A stretch of DNA of 64,000 bases, taken from Pandoraea pneumonica (GTDB lineage Bacteria; Pseudomonadota; Gammaproteobacteria; Burkholderiales; Burkholderiaceae). The position numbers were made by a program, and so were the translations under genes. Numbering within the stretch: the first letter of the stretch is position 1; the number at the start of each line of letters is the position of its first letter. Below, piece after piece: positions 38,301 to 46,644 of the stretch. The stretch covers positions 124,001 through 188,000 of the forward strand of contig NZ_CABPSK010000001.1 in the NCBI RefSeq assembly GCF_902459645.1, written 5' to 3'. The notes beneath the pieces were generated by a model. The model saw nothing but the letters and a program-made list of their open reading frames with translations. It made no database searches and was not told the origin of the DNA.

Positions 38301-38849
38301 TTACAGCGTTGCACCGCCGACGGCGCGGTTGCACGGGCAGAGTTCGTCCGTTTGCAGACCGTCCAGAATACGCAGCACTTCTTCCGGGTTACGGCCGACG
38401 TTCAGGTTGTTCACCGAAACGTGTTGGATGACGTTGTGCGGGTCAACGATGAACGTTGCACGCAGGGCCACGCCAGCTTCCTTGTCACGCACGCCGAGTT
38501 GGTCGATCAGAGCACCGGTCGTGTCGCCGAACGAGTAGTGGTTCAGCTTGTTCAGATCCTTGTGCTCACGGCGCCATGCCAGCTTCACGAATTCGTTGTC
38601 GCCCGAACCGCCGAGCAGAACAGCGTCGCGATCGGCGAAGTCGTTCGCCAGCTTGCCGAATTCGACGATTTCGGTCGGGCACACGAAGGTGAAATCCTTC
38701 GGGTAGAAGTAAATGATCTTCCACTTGCCCGGGAACGAGGCTTCGGTGATGGTTTCGAAAGCCGACACGCCGTTTTCTTCATGGTTGTTGAAACCAGGCT
38801 TGGCCGCTTCTACCGAGAACGCTTCGAGTTTGTCGCCGACAGTTTTCAT
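38301..38849 (-). CDS. ahpC: Peroxiredoxin (AhpC/Prx1-like)
   Basis: A 182-residue thiol peroxidase that reduces hydrogen peroxide and organic hydroperoxides. The peroxidatic Cys is in YPKDFTFVCPTEIVEFG (about residue 57). The C-terminus carries a resolving-type pair in TDELCPCNRAVGG (about residues 170-176). That CxC arrangement is typical of mycobacterial-type AhpC that partners AhpD, which lies next. A consensus-like promoter precedes it. Confidence 0.95.
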   Translation of the reverse strand: MKTVGDKLEAFSVEAAKPGFNNHEENGVSAFETITEASFPGKWKIIYFYPKDFTFVCPTEIVEFGKLANDFADRDAVLLGGSGDNEFVKLAWRREHKDLNKLNHYSFGDTTGALIDQLGVRDKEAGVALRATFIVDPHNVIQHVSVNNLNVGRNPEEVLRILDGLQTDELCPCNRAVGGATL

Positions 38850-38946
38850 CGATTTACTCCTTAATTGATGCGGTTAACGTTGGATGTCTTCGAATACATC
38901 GCAACCTGCAACTACCCGGGTTCACGCGATCCCGGGCAACTAACGG

Positions 38947-38989
38947 ATTATACGCTATCGAATAATCGACGGCAATAGTTAATATTTAT
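38947..38989 (-). promoter_or_regulatory. ahpC promoter with possible OxyR half-site
   Basis: Read on the minus strand, TTGCCG (38975-38970), a 17-base spacer and TATAAT (38952-38947) form a near-consensus promoter about 100 bases before ahpC. ATAAATATTAACTAT (38989-38975) just upstream matches one half of the OxyR pattern (ATAGnTnnnAnCTAT) at most fixed positions. OxyR control is an inference; the second half-site is poor. Confidence 0.7.
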
Positions 38990-39082
38990 GCGGGGGATAG
39001 TTAAATCAAATCCCGTCGATAGGATTTTGTGAGTTGCCCGGCAGCGGGGCGAGTGAAGAGGCCAATTTCCGCACGATACGCC

Positions 39083-40426
39083 TTATTTAGCAAGCGGAAA
39101 TGACACGATGATTTCAAGCCCGGAGCCGGGGCGCACGTTGCGCAGCGATGCCTGTCCCTTGTAGCGCGAGGCAATGCGCTGCACGATCGCCATGCCAAGC
39201 CCCGTGCCGTCGGCCTTGGTGCGGGCGGTGTCCACACGATAGAACGGACGGAAGACCAGCGCGAGTTGCTCTTCGGGAATGCCCGGGCCGGTATCGCGCA
39301 CGCGCAGTTCGACACGTTCGCCAAGCACGCGTGTCGCGATGTGCACGTTGGCGATATCGGTCTCGGCGTCGCGGCCGTACTTGCGGGCATTCTCGATTAG
39401 GTTGTTGAGCAGGCGCTTCAGATCAGTGCGCTCGGCGAGCACGAAGGTCTCATCGGACAATTCGACGCTGATGTTCAGATCCTCGCGGCCTTCGAAGGCA
39501 TGCACGGTCTCGCGCACTGTCTCCGAGAGGTCGATGGTTTGCAATACCGTGCGTGACGCCGGGCGAGCGTAATCGAGGAAGCGGCCGATGATCTCGTCCA
39601 TCTGCTCGATGTCGCTGATCATGTCGCGCTTGACCGATTCTTCCGACGGGCTCATTTCCGTCTCTAAGCGCAGACGGGCGAGTGGCGTGCGCAGGTCGTG
39701 CGAGATGCCCGCGAGCATTAGCGCGCGGTCGGCTTCCAGCCGCTCCAACTCTTGCACCATCTGATTGAAACTTCGGTTGGCTTCGGCCGCTTCGCCCATG
39801 CCGCGCTCCGGCAAGGGGTCGGGCCGGTGGCCGCCGCCGATGGCACGCGCGGCATGCGCCAGCCGGGCGAACGGGCGGTTCACCAGCGCCGTGATGAAGG
39901 CCGCGCCGATCAGCGACAGCGCCAACGCGAACGTCCCCCAGCTAAATAGCTGCAAGCCGGTCGCGGTGTCGATGCGGTCTTGTTCGATGGCGACCCAATA
40001 GTCGTCTTCATCGATCTTGAAGCTGATCCACATCGCAGGAATTTCATTGACCGAGGAGGCGATCACCGTATCGGTGCCGAGACGGCGCTGAACGTCGCGC
40101 GTGATGAGGTCGGTGACGACGCCGCCTGTCTGCTTCTCGATCTTGTCGACGGGTTCGCGCGGGTACACGCGAATGCCTTCGTTGCTCTCCAAGTCTTGCA
40201 ACAGCGCGCGACGCAAGTCGGGTTCGGAATAGAGCAGGGCGGTGCGCGTGAGTTTGACGATCGAGACGAGTTGCTGCGCCACGCGTTGGGCGCGCGGCTC
40301 GCGCTCGATCACGCGAAAGCTCTGATACCAAGCGGCCAGACTCACGCCGATCAGCAGGGCAATCAGGAAGAAGGTACGCCAGAACAGACCGCCGAACAGC
40401 CCGCGTACCATCCGAATCGGATGCAT
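39083..40426 (-). CDS. EnvZ-type sensor histidine kinase
   Basis: A 447-residue membrane kinase. Two membrane helices (FLIALLIGVSLAAWYQ near residue 25 and FALALSLIGAAFITALV near 175) flank a periplasmic domain of about 135 residues. A HAMP domain precedes the phospho-acceptor helix MLAGISHDLRTPLARLRLE (His about 245). The ATPase domain shows NLIENARKYG, DTGPGIPEE and GTGLGMAIVQR. The partner regulator gene lies immediately upstream. The domain order is that of EnvZ; the signal sensed is not evident. Confidence 0.92.
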   Translation of the reverse strand: MHPIRMVRGLFGGLFWRTFFLIALLIGVSLAAWYQSFRVIEREPRAQRVAQQLVSIVKLTRTALLYSEPDLRRALLQDLESNEGIRVYPREPVDKIEKQTGGVVTDLITRDVQRRLGTDTVIASSVNEIPAMWISFKIDEDDYWVAIEQDRIDTATGLQLFSWGTFALALSLIGAAFITALVNRPFARLAHAARAIGGGHRPDPLPERGMGEAAEANRSFNQMVQELERLEADRALMLAGISHDLRTPLARLRLETEMSPSEESVKRDMISDIEQMDEIIGRFLDYARPASRTVLQTIDLSETVRETVHAFEGREDLNISVELSDETFVLAERTDLKRLLNNLIENARKYGRDAETDIANVHIATRVLGERVELRVRDTGPGIPEEQLALVFRPFYRVDTARTKADGTGLGMAIVQRIASRYKGQASLRNVRPGSGLEIIVSFPLAK

Positions 40427-40527
40427 GGGGTTGCTCCGTCTAAAGCGTAATGCGTGAGTGCGACGTCGTCCGGCGGGCCAGCGTGTGCGTCACACTGCGC
40501 CTCGTCAGAGGCGCTGCCGGATAAGAC

Positions 40528-40565
40528 ACGACGCCGGTGCGCGAAGAGGTCGCGACCGGCGTCGT
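40528..40565. repeat. Hairpin between the response regulator and kinase genes
   Basis: ACGACGCCGGT (40528-40538) pairs with ACCGGCGTCGT (40555-40565), with CGCG/CGCG extension in the loop. The TTTT lies on the plus-strand side, while both neighbours are on the minus strand. It may therefore be an mRNA-processing or stabilising hairpin that sets the ratio of the two gene products. Confidence 0.5.
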
Positions 40566-40594
40566 TTTGATGCGTGAGACGTGAAGCCGAGGTA

Positions 40595-41320
40595 TCACGC
40601 GCCGCCGTCCGGGATGAAGACGTAACCCAAGCCCCAGACCGTCTGAATAAAACGTGGGCTGCCCGGGTCCGGTTCGATCAGTTTGCGCAGACGCGAGATC
40701 TGCACGTCGAGGCTGCGATCGAACACTTCGTATTCGCGGCCGCGTGCCAATTCCATCAGCTTTTCACGCGAGAGCGGTTGGCGCGGATGGCGGGCGAAAA
40801 CCTTGAGCACGGAGAACTCGCCGGTGGTCAGTGCGATTTCTTGACCATTCTTGGTGAGCGTGCGCGTGGCGAGGTTCAGGGCGAAGTCGCCGAACTCGAA
40901 CGTCTCCATTGTTTCGCTAGGCGCACCCGGAAGTTCGGGCGGAGCCTGACGGCGCAGCACAGCGTGAATACGGGCGACGAGCTCGCGCGGGTTGAAGGGT
41001 TTGGGCAAATAATCGTCCGCACCCATTTCGAGGCCGACGATTCGGTCGACATCCTCGCCCTTGGCCGTTAACATGATGATCGGCGTGCGGTCATTGGCGC
41101 CACGCAAACGGCGGCAAATCGACAGACCGTCTTCACCGGGGAGCATCAGGTCCAGCACGAGCAGATCGAAGCGCTCGCGCACCCAAAGCTTGTTCATGGC
41201 CGTCGCATTTTCCGCAACGAAGACATTGAAACCCTGTTCCCCGAGGTAACGACGGAGCAGGTCGCGCAAGCGCGGATCGTCGTCGACAACCAGAATTTTG
41301 GAAGCGTTTTTATTTTCCAT
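40595..41320 (-). CDS. ompR: OmpR-family response regulator
   Basis: A 241-residue response regulator. The receiver domain shows ILVVDDDPRLRDLLRRYLG (acidic pocket), the phosphorylated Asp in LLVLDLMLPGEDGLSICRR (about residue 57) and KPFNPRELVARI (conserved Lys about 107). A winged-helix DNA-binding domain follows, ending DVQISRLRKLIEPDPGSPRF and the IQTVWGLGYVFIPDG wing. Length and sequence closely match E. coli OmpR (239). ATG 41320 is the clear start; the frame is open far upstream on this strand but without homology. It pairs with the kinase 168 bases downstream. Confidence 0.95.
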   Translation of the reverse strand: MENKNASKILVVDDDPRLRDLLRRYLGEQGFNVFVAENATAMNKLWVRERFDLLVLDLMLPGEDGLSICRRLRGANDRTPIIMLTAKGEDVDRIVGLEMGADDYLPKPFNPRELVARIHAVLRRQAPPELPGAPSETMETFEFGDFALNLATRTLTKNGQEIALTTGEFSVLKVFARHPRQPLSREKLMELARGREYEVFDRSLDVQISRLRKLIEPDPGSPRFIQTVWGLGYVFIPDGGA

Positions 41321-41489
41321 GCCACGTATCTTAGCTCGAAATGCCGCGAACTGAGGAGGCCGCCAAAGCGGGTTACAAAGGGTTACACAATTTACCCTAC
41401 GGCTTGTGCAATGACCATAGGCAGTGGGTACACTTGCACCCCTGCCAGGGCGAAAACCTGCCGCGTGGCATGAAGGACATACGCAAAAG

Positions 41490-41804
41490 ATGAGATGGGC
41501 TGCTGAGTTGACGCTACTGTTCGGGGGGATCATGCTCTGGGGACACCTGAGCGTGACGTACGCCCGTCCCGTGCCGCATTTCAGTGCGCAAACCCATGCA
41601 GCACCGAAGGTCGAGCGTGCTACCACGCCGCCACGCAACGCGCCAAAGAATTCACCCGCGAACGATCCGAATGCCGAGCGTCGTGCCGACGATCTGCCGA
41701 GTCCGCCTGCGGGCCGCCGTCCCAACGGCCATATGACCCCGGAAGATCGGCGCTTGCTTCGCGAGCATATTAAGGATGCAGTGCGCGAGTTGTATAGCCA
41801 CTGA
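41490..41804 (+). CDS. Small secreted protein of unknown function
   Basis: A 104-residue protein with a signal-peptide-like start (MRWAAELTLLFGGIMLWGHL). A Pro/Ala/Asn-rich linker of low complexity follows, then a conserved-looking C-terminal helix (GHMTPEDRRLLREHIKDAVR). Similar short exported proteins with a PEDRRxLRxxI tail occur in Burkholderiales, but no function is known to me. ATG 41490 is chosen because it starts the hydrophobic segment and AAGGA lies about 15 bases upstream. Confidence 0.65.
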   Translation: MRWAAELTLLFGGIMLWGHLSVTYARPVPHFSAQTHAAPKVERATTPPRNAPKNSPANDPNAERRADDLPSPPAGRRPNGHMTPEDRRLLREHIKDAVRELYSH

Positions 41805-41860
41805 CCGACGCGAAACCCAGCTCCGTTCGCCAACGTTGCCCCCTGTGATGCGAGCGTCTC

Positions 41861-43501
41861 ATGAAGCCGAACCGAATCCAGCCAGCCTCGATCGACGCTG
41901 GCTTTTTTTGCGCCCGCCGTTCCTCGGTCATGACAGCCGCGATGATGGCGGCGCTGGCTTTGGTCACCGTACCCGCGCAGGCGGCGAGCGGCAAACATGC
42001 CGCGACGGCTTCCGGTAGCGCGCACCGCACGGCGCGCACGCCGACGACAGCCGATCAGTCCCAGCGCACGCTCAGCGAAAGCGATGCGCGCTATCTCCTC
42101 ACCCGCACCGGTTACGCCCCCGACGCCCGGGAGCTTGCGCCCTTCGTCGGCCTGACGCGTGCCGAGGCGGTCGACCGGCTGCTTGCCGAGACGCGCCGCA
42201 CCGCCGTGACGCCGCCCCTGCCGTGGGTCAACGACGCGCCGCTCTACGGTGCACCGGTCAAGAACATGACCGACGATCAGCGTCGCGAACTTAATCAGCG
42301 TCGCAACCAAATGGCGAATCAACTCGCTGGCTGGTGGGCACAGGAGATGGCGACGACGCCGTCGCCGCTGACCGAGCGCATGACGATGTTCTGGCATAAC
42401 CACTTTGTCTCGAGCGACGACAAGGTGCGCGAGCCCGGGGTGCTCTATCGCCAGAACGTGCTGCTGCGAGCGAATGCCCTCGGCAACTTCGGCACGCTGT
42501 TGCACGCGGTATCGAAAGACCCGGCGATGCTGATCTATCTCGATGGGGCGGGCAGTCGCAAGGGCCATCCGAACGAGAATTTCGCGCGCGAAGTGATGGA
42601 GTTGTTCACGCTGGGCGAAGGGCATTACAGCGAACAGGACGTGCGTGAAGCCGCGCGTGCCTACACCGGCTGGAGCATCGACCGTCCGACGATGACCTAC
42701 CTCTGGCGGCCGAACTTCCACGATACCGACAGCAAGACCGTCCTCGGCCAGACCGGCAATTTCGACGGTGATCAGATGCTCGACGTGCTGTTGGCGCGTC
42801 CAGAGACGGCCACGTTCGTCACGACGAAGCTTTGGCGCGAGTTCGTCTCGCCCACGCCTGATGCCGCACAAGTTGCCCGCGTAGCCGATGCCTTCCGGTC
42901 GAGCGGATACGACATCCGTGTTGCGCTCAAAGCGTTGCTGTTGACGCCCGCCTTCTGGGACGCACGAACGCGCGGCACGCTGGTCAAATCGCCATCGGAG
43001 TTCGTGACCGACACCGTGCGCGCGTTCGACATTGGCTATGACGATCCGGTGATGCTGGCGCAGCAAATGCGCGTGCTTGGGCAAGACCTGTTTCGTCCGC
43101 CGAACGTGAAGGGCTGGCCCGGCGGCGATGCGTGGATCGACAGCACGACGCTGCTTGCGCGTAAGCAGTTCGTCGAGCGCATGTTCCGCGCGACGGAAAA
43201 CGCCAACGCGGGTGGCCCGGCGATGGCGCCGCAGATGTTGTCGGCGCGTCCCGGGGTGAAGCTCGCTGCGTTGCGGCCTGCGCAAGCGATGCCGCGTACG
43301 GTGGCAGGGGTGCGTTTCGATTTGGCGCGATGGTTGCAGCCGTATTCGTTGGGTCCGGTCGACGTCCCCGACACCGGCGCGCGAGACGCGTTGCAGAGTG
43401 CCGTGCTGCCGTTCGCCCCGGCCGCACCGCAGACGGCGAGCGATAACAGTGCCGCGTATTTGCAGGCGTTGTTGATGGACCCAGCCTATCAATTGAAGTG
43501 A
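41861..43501 (+). CDS. DUF1800 family exported protein
   Basis: A 546-residue DUF1800 protein. After an N-terminal hydrophobic segment (MTAAMMAALALVTVPAQAA, likely signal peptide despite a 23-residue basic extension), the family core begins at DARYLLTRTGYAPDARELAP. Hallmarks follow: LTERMTMFWHNHFVSSDDKV, NENFAREVMELFTLGEGHYSE, AARAYTGWSIDRP and QDLFRPPNVKGWPGG. Function is unknown. DUF1800 and DUF1501 genes are very often adjacent, and here the next gene starts 23 bases on. Confidence 0.9.
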   Translation: MKPNRIQPASIDAGFFCARRSSVMTAAMMAALALVTVPAQAASGKHAATASGSAHRTARTPTTADQSQRTLSESDARYLLTRTGYAPDARELAPFVGLTRAEAVDRLLAETRRTAVTPPLPWVNDAPLYGAPVKNMTDDQRRELNQRRNQMANQLAGWWAQEMATTPSPLTERMTMFWHNHFVSSDDKVREPGVLYRQNVLLRANALGNFGTLLHAVSKDPAMLIYLDGAGSRKGHPNENFAREVMELFTLGEGHYSEQDVREAARAYTGWSIDRPTMTYLWRPNFHDTDSKTVLGQTGNFDGDQMLDVLLARPETATFVTTKLWREFVSPTPDAAQVARVADAFRSSGYDIRVALKALLLTPAFWDARTRGTLVKSPSEFVTDTVRAFDIGYDDPVMLAQQMRVLGQDLFRPPNVKGWPGGDAWIDSTTLLARKQFVERMFRATENANAGGPAMAPQMLSARPGVKLAALRPAQAMPRTVAGVRFDLARWLQPYSLGPVDVPDTGARDALQSAVLPFAPAAPQTASDNSAAYLQALLMDPAYQLK

Positions 43502-43524
43502 CTTGCAGTGAAGTGAGGTGTGAC

Positions 43525-44760
43525 ATGCATCGACGCGATTTTCTGACCTTCGCTGGCGGTCTTGGGGCTGCCTGGCTGACCCCGGCGCCGTTGCTGGCGG
43601 CAACGCAATCCCTTGCTGGCACGCTGCCGGGAGGACTCGCCAGCGCAAGCAACTACGGCAATTTGCTGATTCTGATCGAGCTAAAAGGCGGCAACGACGG
43701 GTTGAATACTGTGATCCCGTATGCCGACCCGATGTATGCGAGTCTGCGTCCGACCATCGGTATCAAGCGCGAGCAGGTGGTTCAACTCGACGAGCGCAGT
43801 GGTTTGCATCCGTCGCTGCGTGCGCTCATGCCGATGTGGCAGGCCAAGGAGTTGGCGATCGTGCAGGGCGTGGGGTATCCGCAGCCGAATCTGTCGCACT
43901 TCCGGTCTATCGAGATTTGGAACACCGCATCGCGCTCCGATGAATACCTGCGGGATGGTTGGCTGTCGCGCGCATTTGCTGAACACGCTGTGCCGACGGG
44001 CTTCGACGCTGACGGCGTGATCGTCGGCAGCGCAGAACTTGGGCCGCTGGCCGGAGGAGCACGGGCGGTCACGTTGACCAATCCGGCGCAATTCCTGCGC
44101 GATGCGAGCCTCGCGTCTGCCAATGCGGCGCAGGTGAGCAACCCGGCGTTGGCGCATGTACTGCGTGTCGAGAACGATATCGTGAAGGCCGCCGACGGTT
44201 TGCGACCGCGTCAGGGGCAATACGTGCTCAAGACACCGATGCCGCAGGGCGCGTTCGGCAACGTGGTGAAGACGGCGTTGCAGGTGGTCGCGGCGGCCGA
44301 TTCGCCGACGGGCGTGCCTCAGCCGGGGCGCGGCGTGGCGGTGCTTCGCCTGACGCTCAATGGTTTTGACACGCACCAAAATCAGCCGGGGCAGCAGGCA
44401 AACCTGTTGCGTCAGTTGGCGGACGGGATGATGGCGCTGCGCGCGGGGCTGACCGAACTGAATCGTTGGCAGTCGACGATGATCGTGACGTATGCGGAAT
44501 TTGGACGGCGTCCGCGCGAGAACCAGAGCAGCGGCACTGACCACGGCACGGTGGCGCCGCACTTCGTGGCGGGCGGCCGGGTGAAGGGCGGGATGTATGG
44601 CGACGTGCCGCGTCTGGACCGACTGGACGGGAACGGCAATCTGCCATTCGCCGTCGACTTCCGCGATGTCTATGCGACGGTCTTGCAGCGCTGGTGGGGG
44701 ATGAATCCGCAGTCGGTGCTGGGCGGTCCATTCCGGCCGTTGGATATTCTGCGGGCGTGA
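43525..44760 (+). CDS. DUF1501 family exported protein, Tat-type signal
   Basis: A 411-residue DUF1501 protein (sulfatase/alkaline-phosphatase-like fold). The N-terminus HRRDFLTFAGGLGAAWLTPA is a twin-arginine-type signal. Core motifs are LILIELKGGNDGLNTVIPY, LHPSLRALMPMWQAKELAI, GVGYPQPNLSHFRSIEIW, YAEFGRRPRENQSSGTDHG and the late MNPQSVLGGPF. The Asp, His and Glu residues around GTDHG are likely metal ligands. It is translated with the preceding DUF1800 gene and closed by a terminator. Role unknown. Confidence 0.9.
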   Translation: MHRRDFLTFAGGLGAAWLTPAPLLAATQSLAGTLPGGLASASNYGNLLILIELKGGNDGLNTVIPYADPMYASLRPTIGIKREQVVQLDERSGLHPSLRALMPMWQAKELAIVQGVGYPQPNLSHFRSIEIWNTASRSDEYLRDGWLSRAFAEHAVPTGFDADGVIVGSAELGPLAGGARAVTLTNPAQFLRDASLASANAAQVSNPALAHVLRVENDIVKAADGLRPRQGQYVLKTPMPQGAFGNVVKTALQVVAAADSPTGVPQPGRGVAVLRLTLNGFDTHQNQPGQQANLLRQLADGMMALRAGLTELNRWQSTMIVTYAEFGRRPRENQSSGTDHGTVAPHFVAGGRVKGGMYGDVPRLDRLDGNGNLPFAVDFRDVYATVLQRWWGMNPQSVLGGPFRPLDILRA

Positions 44761-44805
44761 TTCCGTGGGCGTGATCCCGTGGGCGTGATGCCCGGAAGGT
44801 AAGTT

Positions 44806-44837
44806 CGAATGCCGCTGTCTTAGCGGCATTCGTTTCT
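44806..44837 (+). terminator. Rho-independent terminator after the DUF1800-DUF1501 operon
   Basis: CGAATGCCGCT (44806-44816), loop GTCTT, AGCGGCATTCG (44822-44832), then TTTCTT. Confidence 0.9.
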
Positions 44838-44863
44838 TGGGGCTGATGTGCGGGCGTCGCGTC

Positions 44864-45739
44864 TTATCGAGCCCGCCAAGCGCGCCAGAATTTGCGCAGC
44901 GGCGTGAGATCGATGCGCTGGTGCAGCACCTGATAATCGCTCGTGGCTACCTCATCGAGTAGCGCGAGTTGCAGCGCGGCGAGGGCGAGCAACGGCTTTT
45001 GTTTGCGGCGGTCTTTCTTGGGAATCGCCGCCATCGCTTCGCGGATGGCCTTGCGCGCCCGCTCATCCTGAAACTTCATCAGCGCGACGAATTCGGGCGA
45101 ATAGCGGCCATTCTGAATATCCGAAGCCGTCACGCCGAAGCGCTGCAATTCATCGATAGGGAAGTAGACGTAGCCTGCGCGCGCATCGACGCCTGCGTCG
45201 GTCACGCGCCGTGCGAGGGTGATCGCGTGCCCAAGCGCGCGTGCACGTGTGGGTGTTTGCGCATCTTCAAATCCGTACACATGCGCAGCGAGTTCCGCAG
45301 GCGCGCCACCGGCGGCATCGCAGTAATGATCGAGCCCTGCGAAATCCAGATACCGCATCTGCGATAGATCCATCTCCGCGCCGTGCAACACAGCGTCAAA
45401 CGCGGTGCGCGACAGCCCGGTGTCTTTGACCACCGGCGCGAGCGCACGAGTGATTGGGTGCACCGGCTTGCCCGCAAAGAGATTCGTAATTTCCTGACGC
45501 CACCAGTCGAGCTTCACATGCGCGACGCCCGGATCGTGCACGGCGCTGTGAATATCGGCGATTTCCTGACTGAACGCGTGCACGGCGTAGGCGGCATCGC
45601 GCTTGGACGGCGGCAGTTGCAGCAGGGCGTAGTAGAGCGCCGATCCCGGCGGACCCGCTTTCTGGCGGCAATACTCGTTGGCCTGTGCGGGGCCGGCGGG
45701 GGTGCCGACGTTGTCGTCGGCGGTCTCGTGGGGTTGCAT
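44864..45739 (-). CDS. Squalene/phytoene synthase family protein
   Basis: A 291-residue isoprenoid synthase-fold protein. Family landmarks are PPGSALYYALLQLPPSKRDA, the segment AFSQEIADIHSAVHDPG where the first Asp-rich motif normally lies, LDHYCDAAGGAPAELAAHV, and RRVTDAGVDARAGYVYFPID with a second Asp motif (DAGVD) followed by the conserved GYVYFP. The first motif is partly degenerate, so it may not make presqualene diphosphate as HpnD does. ATG 45739 is preferred; ATG 45832 would add 31 residues without homology. No hopanoid genes are adjacent. Confidence 0.8.
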   Translation of the reverse strand: MQPHETADDNVGTPAGPAQANEYCRQKAGPPGSALYYALLQLPPSKRDAAYAVHAFSQEIADIHSAVHDPGVAHVKLDWWRQEITNLFAGKPVHPITRALAPVVKDTGLSRTAFDAVLHGAEMDLSQMRYLDFAGLDHYCDAAGGAPAELAAHVYGFEDAQTPTRARALGHAITLARRVTDAGVDARAGYVYFPIDELQRFGVTASDIQNGRYSPEFVALMKFQDERARKAIREAMAAIPKKDRRKQKPLLALAALQLALLDEVATSDYQVLHQRIDLTPLRKFWRAWRAR

Positions 45740-45884
45740 GTGCTTCGGGGTATCGGTCGGGTCATTGGCCCGAACGTCGGCGCGCGCTCGCGCAGCCGGG
45801 GCAATGCCATGAATTGGGGCGAATTCTAGCATTGCACCGCGTGAGGCATGGCATCACGTCGCACTTTCCTAATGCGGTGGCGCT

Positions 45885-46295
45885 TCAATTGCCGAGCGGC
45901 TCGCTCGCGTCGATGTCGACGCGATTGGGGTAGAACGCGACGTAGTTAGCGATGCTTTTGACGGCATCGAAGGGCGTCTCGTAAGTCCAGATTGCGTTTT
46001 CTCCAGCCTCACCCAAATCGGCGATCGAGTAGTACGAGGCGTCGCCTTTGTAGGGGCAGTAAGTCTGATGCTCGGTGCGGACCAGGCGCGACATCTCGAC
46101 GTCTTCGCGTGGGATGTATTGCACGGGTGGATACGACGCTTCGCGCAGTGTGAGGGCATTGCGGGTGTCGGCAATGACGTGTCCGTTGGCGCGAACGACG
46201 ACGCGTGTGGTCGAAGGGGTAACGGTGATCGGGTGATCGGCGGAGGGGGTGAGTTGCTTGCGCGCGGCGGGAGATGCGTTTGAGGGCGAGGCCAT
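45885..46295 (-). CDS. DUF427 domain protein
   Basis: A 136-residue protein with a DUF427 domain: RVVVRANGHVIADTRNALTL, YPPVQYIPREDVEMSRLVRT, TYCPYKGDASYYSI and AIWTYETPFDAVKSIANYVA. DUF427 proteins are small soluble beta-rich proteins of unknown function that are widespread in Proteobacteria. ATG 46295 has GGAG eight bases upstream; the frame is open further but lacks homology. Single gene. Confidence 0.88.
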   Translation of the reverse strand: MASPSNASPAARKQLTPSADHPITVTPSTTRVVVRANGHVIADTRNALTLREASYPPVQYIPREDVEMSRLVRTEHQTYCPYKGDASYYSIADLGEAGENAIWTYETPFDAVKSIANYVAFYPNRVDIDASEPLGN

Positions 46296-46373
46296 TCGAG
46301 GCTCCTGATGACGTACGGTTGAGCCAGTATCGCCATCGTTTTCTCGCGCATCAATCGACACGTGGGAAGACAA

Positions 46374-46402
46374 TTGCCGCCGATTTTCACTTCGTGTAGA
46401 AT
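46374..46402 (+). promoter_or_regulatory. Promoter of the tRNA-Leu gene
   Basis: TTGCCG (46374-46379), a 17-base spacer and TAGAAT (46397-46402), followed by a GC-rich stretch. It lies 128 bases before the tRNA, implying a long 5' leader removed by processing. Confidence 0.7.
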
Positions 46403-46428
46403 GCTCGCCTGCTTTGACGCATGCAGCA

Positions 46429-46452
46429 GGGGCGGCGCCAGTCGCCCCTTTT
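46429..46452 (+). other. Terminator-like hairpin in the tRNA leader
   Basis: GGGGCG (46429-46434), eight-base loop, CGCCCC (46443-46448), TTTT. It sits between the promoter and the tRNA and could attenuate read-through. The stem is only 6 bp. Confidence 0.4.
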
Positions 46453-46530
46453 CATGTCCGACAGGACGCATGCCGTCGACCCGATGCCGGGATGTCGACA
46501 CCTTACCCAGGTGCCCGACACCCACGGGCT

Positions 46531-46617
46531 GCGAGGATGGCGAAATTGGTAGACGCACCAGGTTTAGGTCCTGACGCCCGAAAGGGTGTAGGGGTTCGAG
46601 TCCCCTTCCTCGCACCA
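46531..46617 (+). tRNA. tRNA-Leu (anticodon UAG)
   Basis: The acceptor arms are GCGAGGA (46531-46537) and TCCTCGC, followed by ACCA, with the 3' CCA encoded in the gene. The D arm contains AAATTGGTAGA. The anticodon loop is TTTAGGT (46563-46569) with anticodon TAG (46565-46567). A long variable arm (ACGCCCGAAAGGGTGT) shows class II structure, and the T loop is GGTTCGAGTCC. The anticodon stem CCAGG/CCTGA has a C-A mismatch at its outermost pair. A T5 run follows. The Tn7-like module starts just downstream. Confidence 0.95.
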
Positions 46618-46644
46618 CGACTCTTTTTAAAATCAACGGGTTAC

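Noticed and set aside
40595-43648. Reading of ompR as a 1017-residue protein from the far upstream start
   Set aside because: Only the last 241 residues match OmpR; the rest is antisense to the DUF1800 gene. ATG 41320 is the sensible start.
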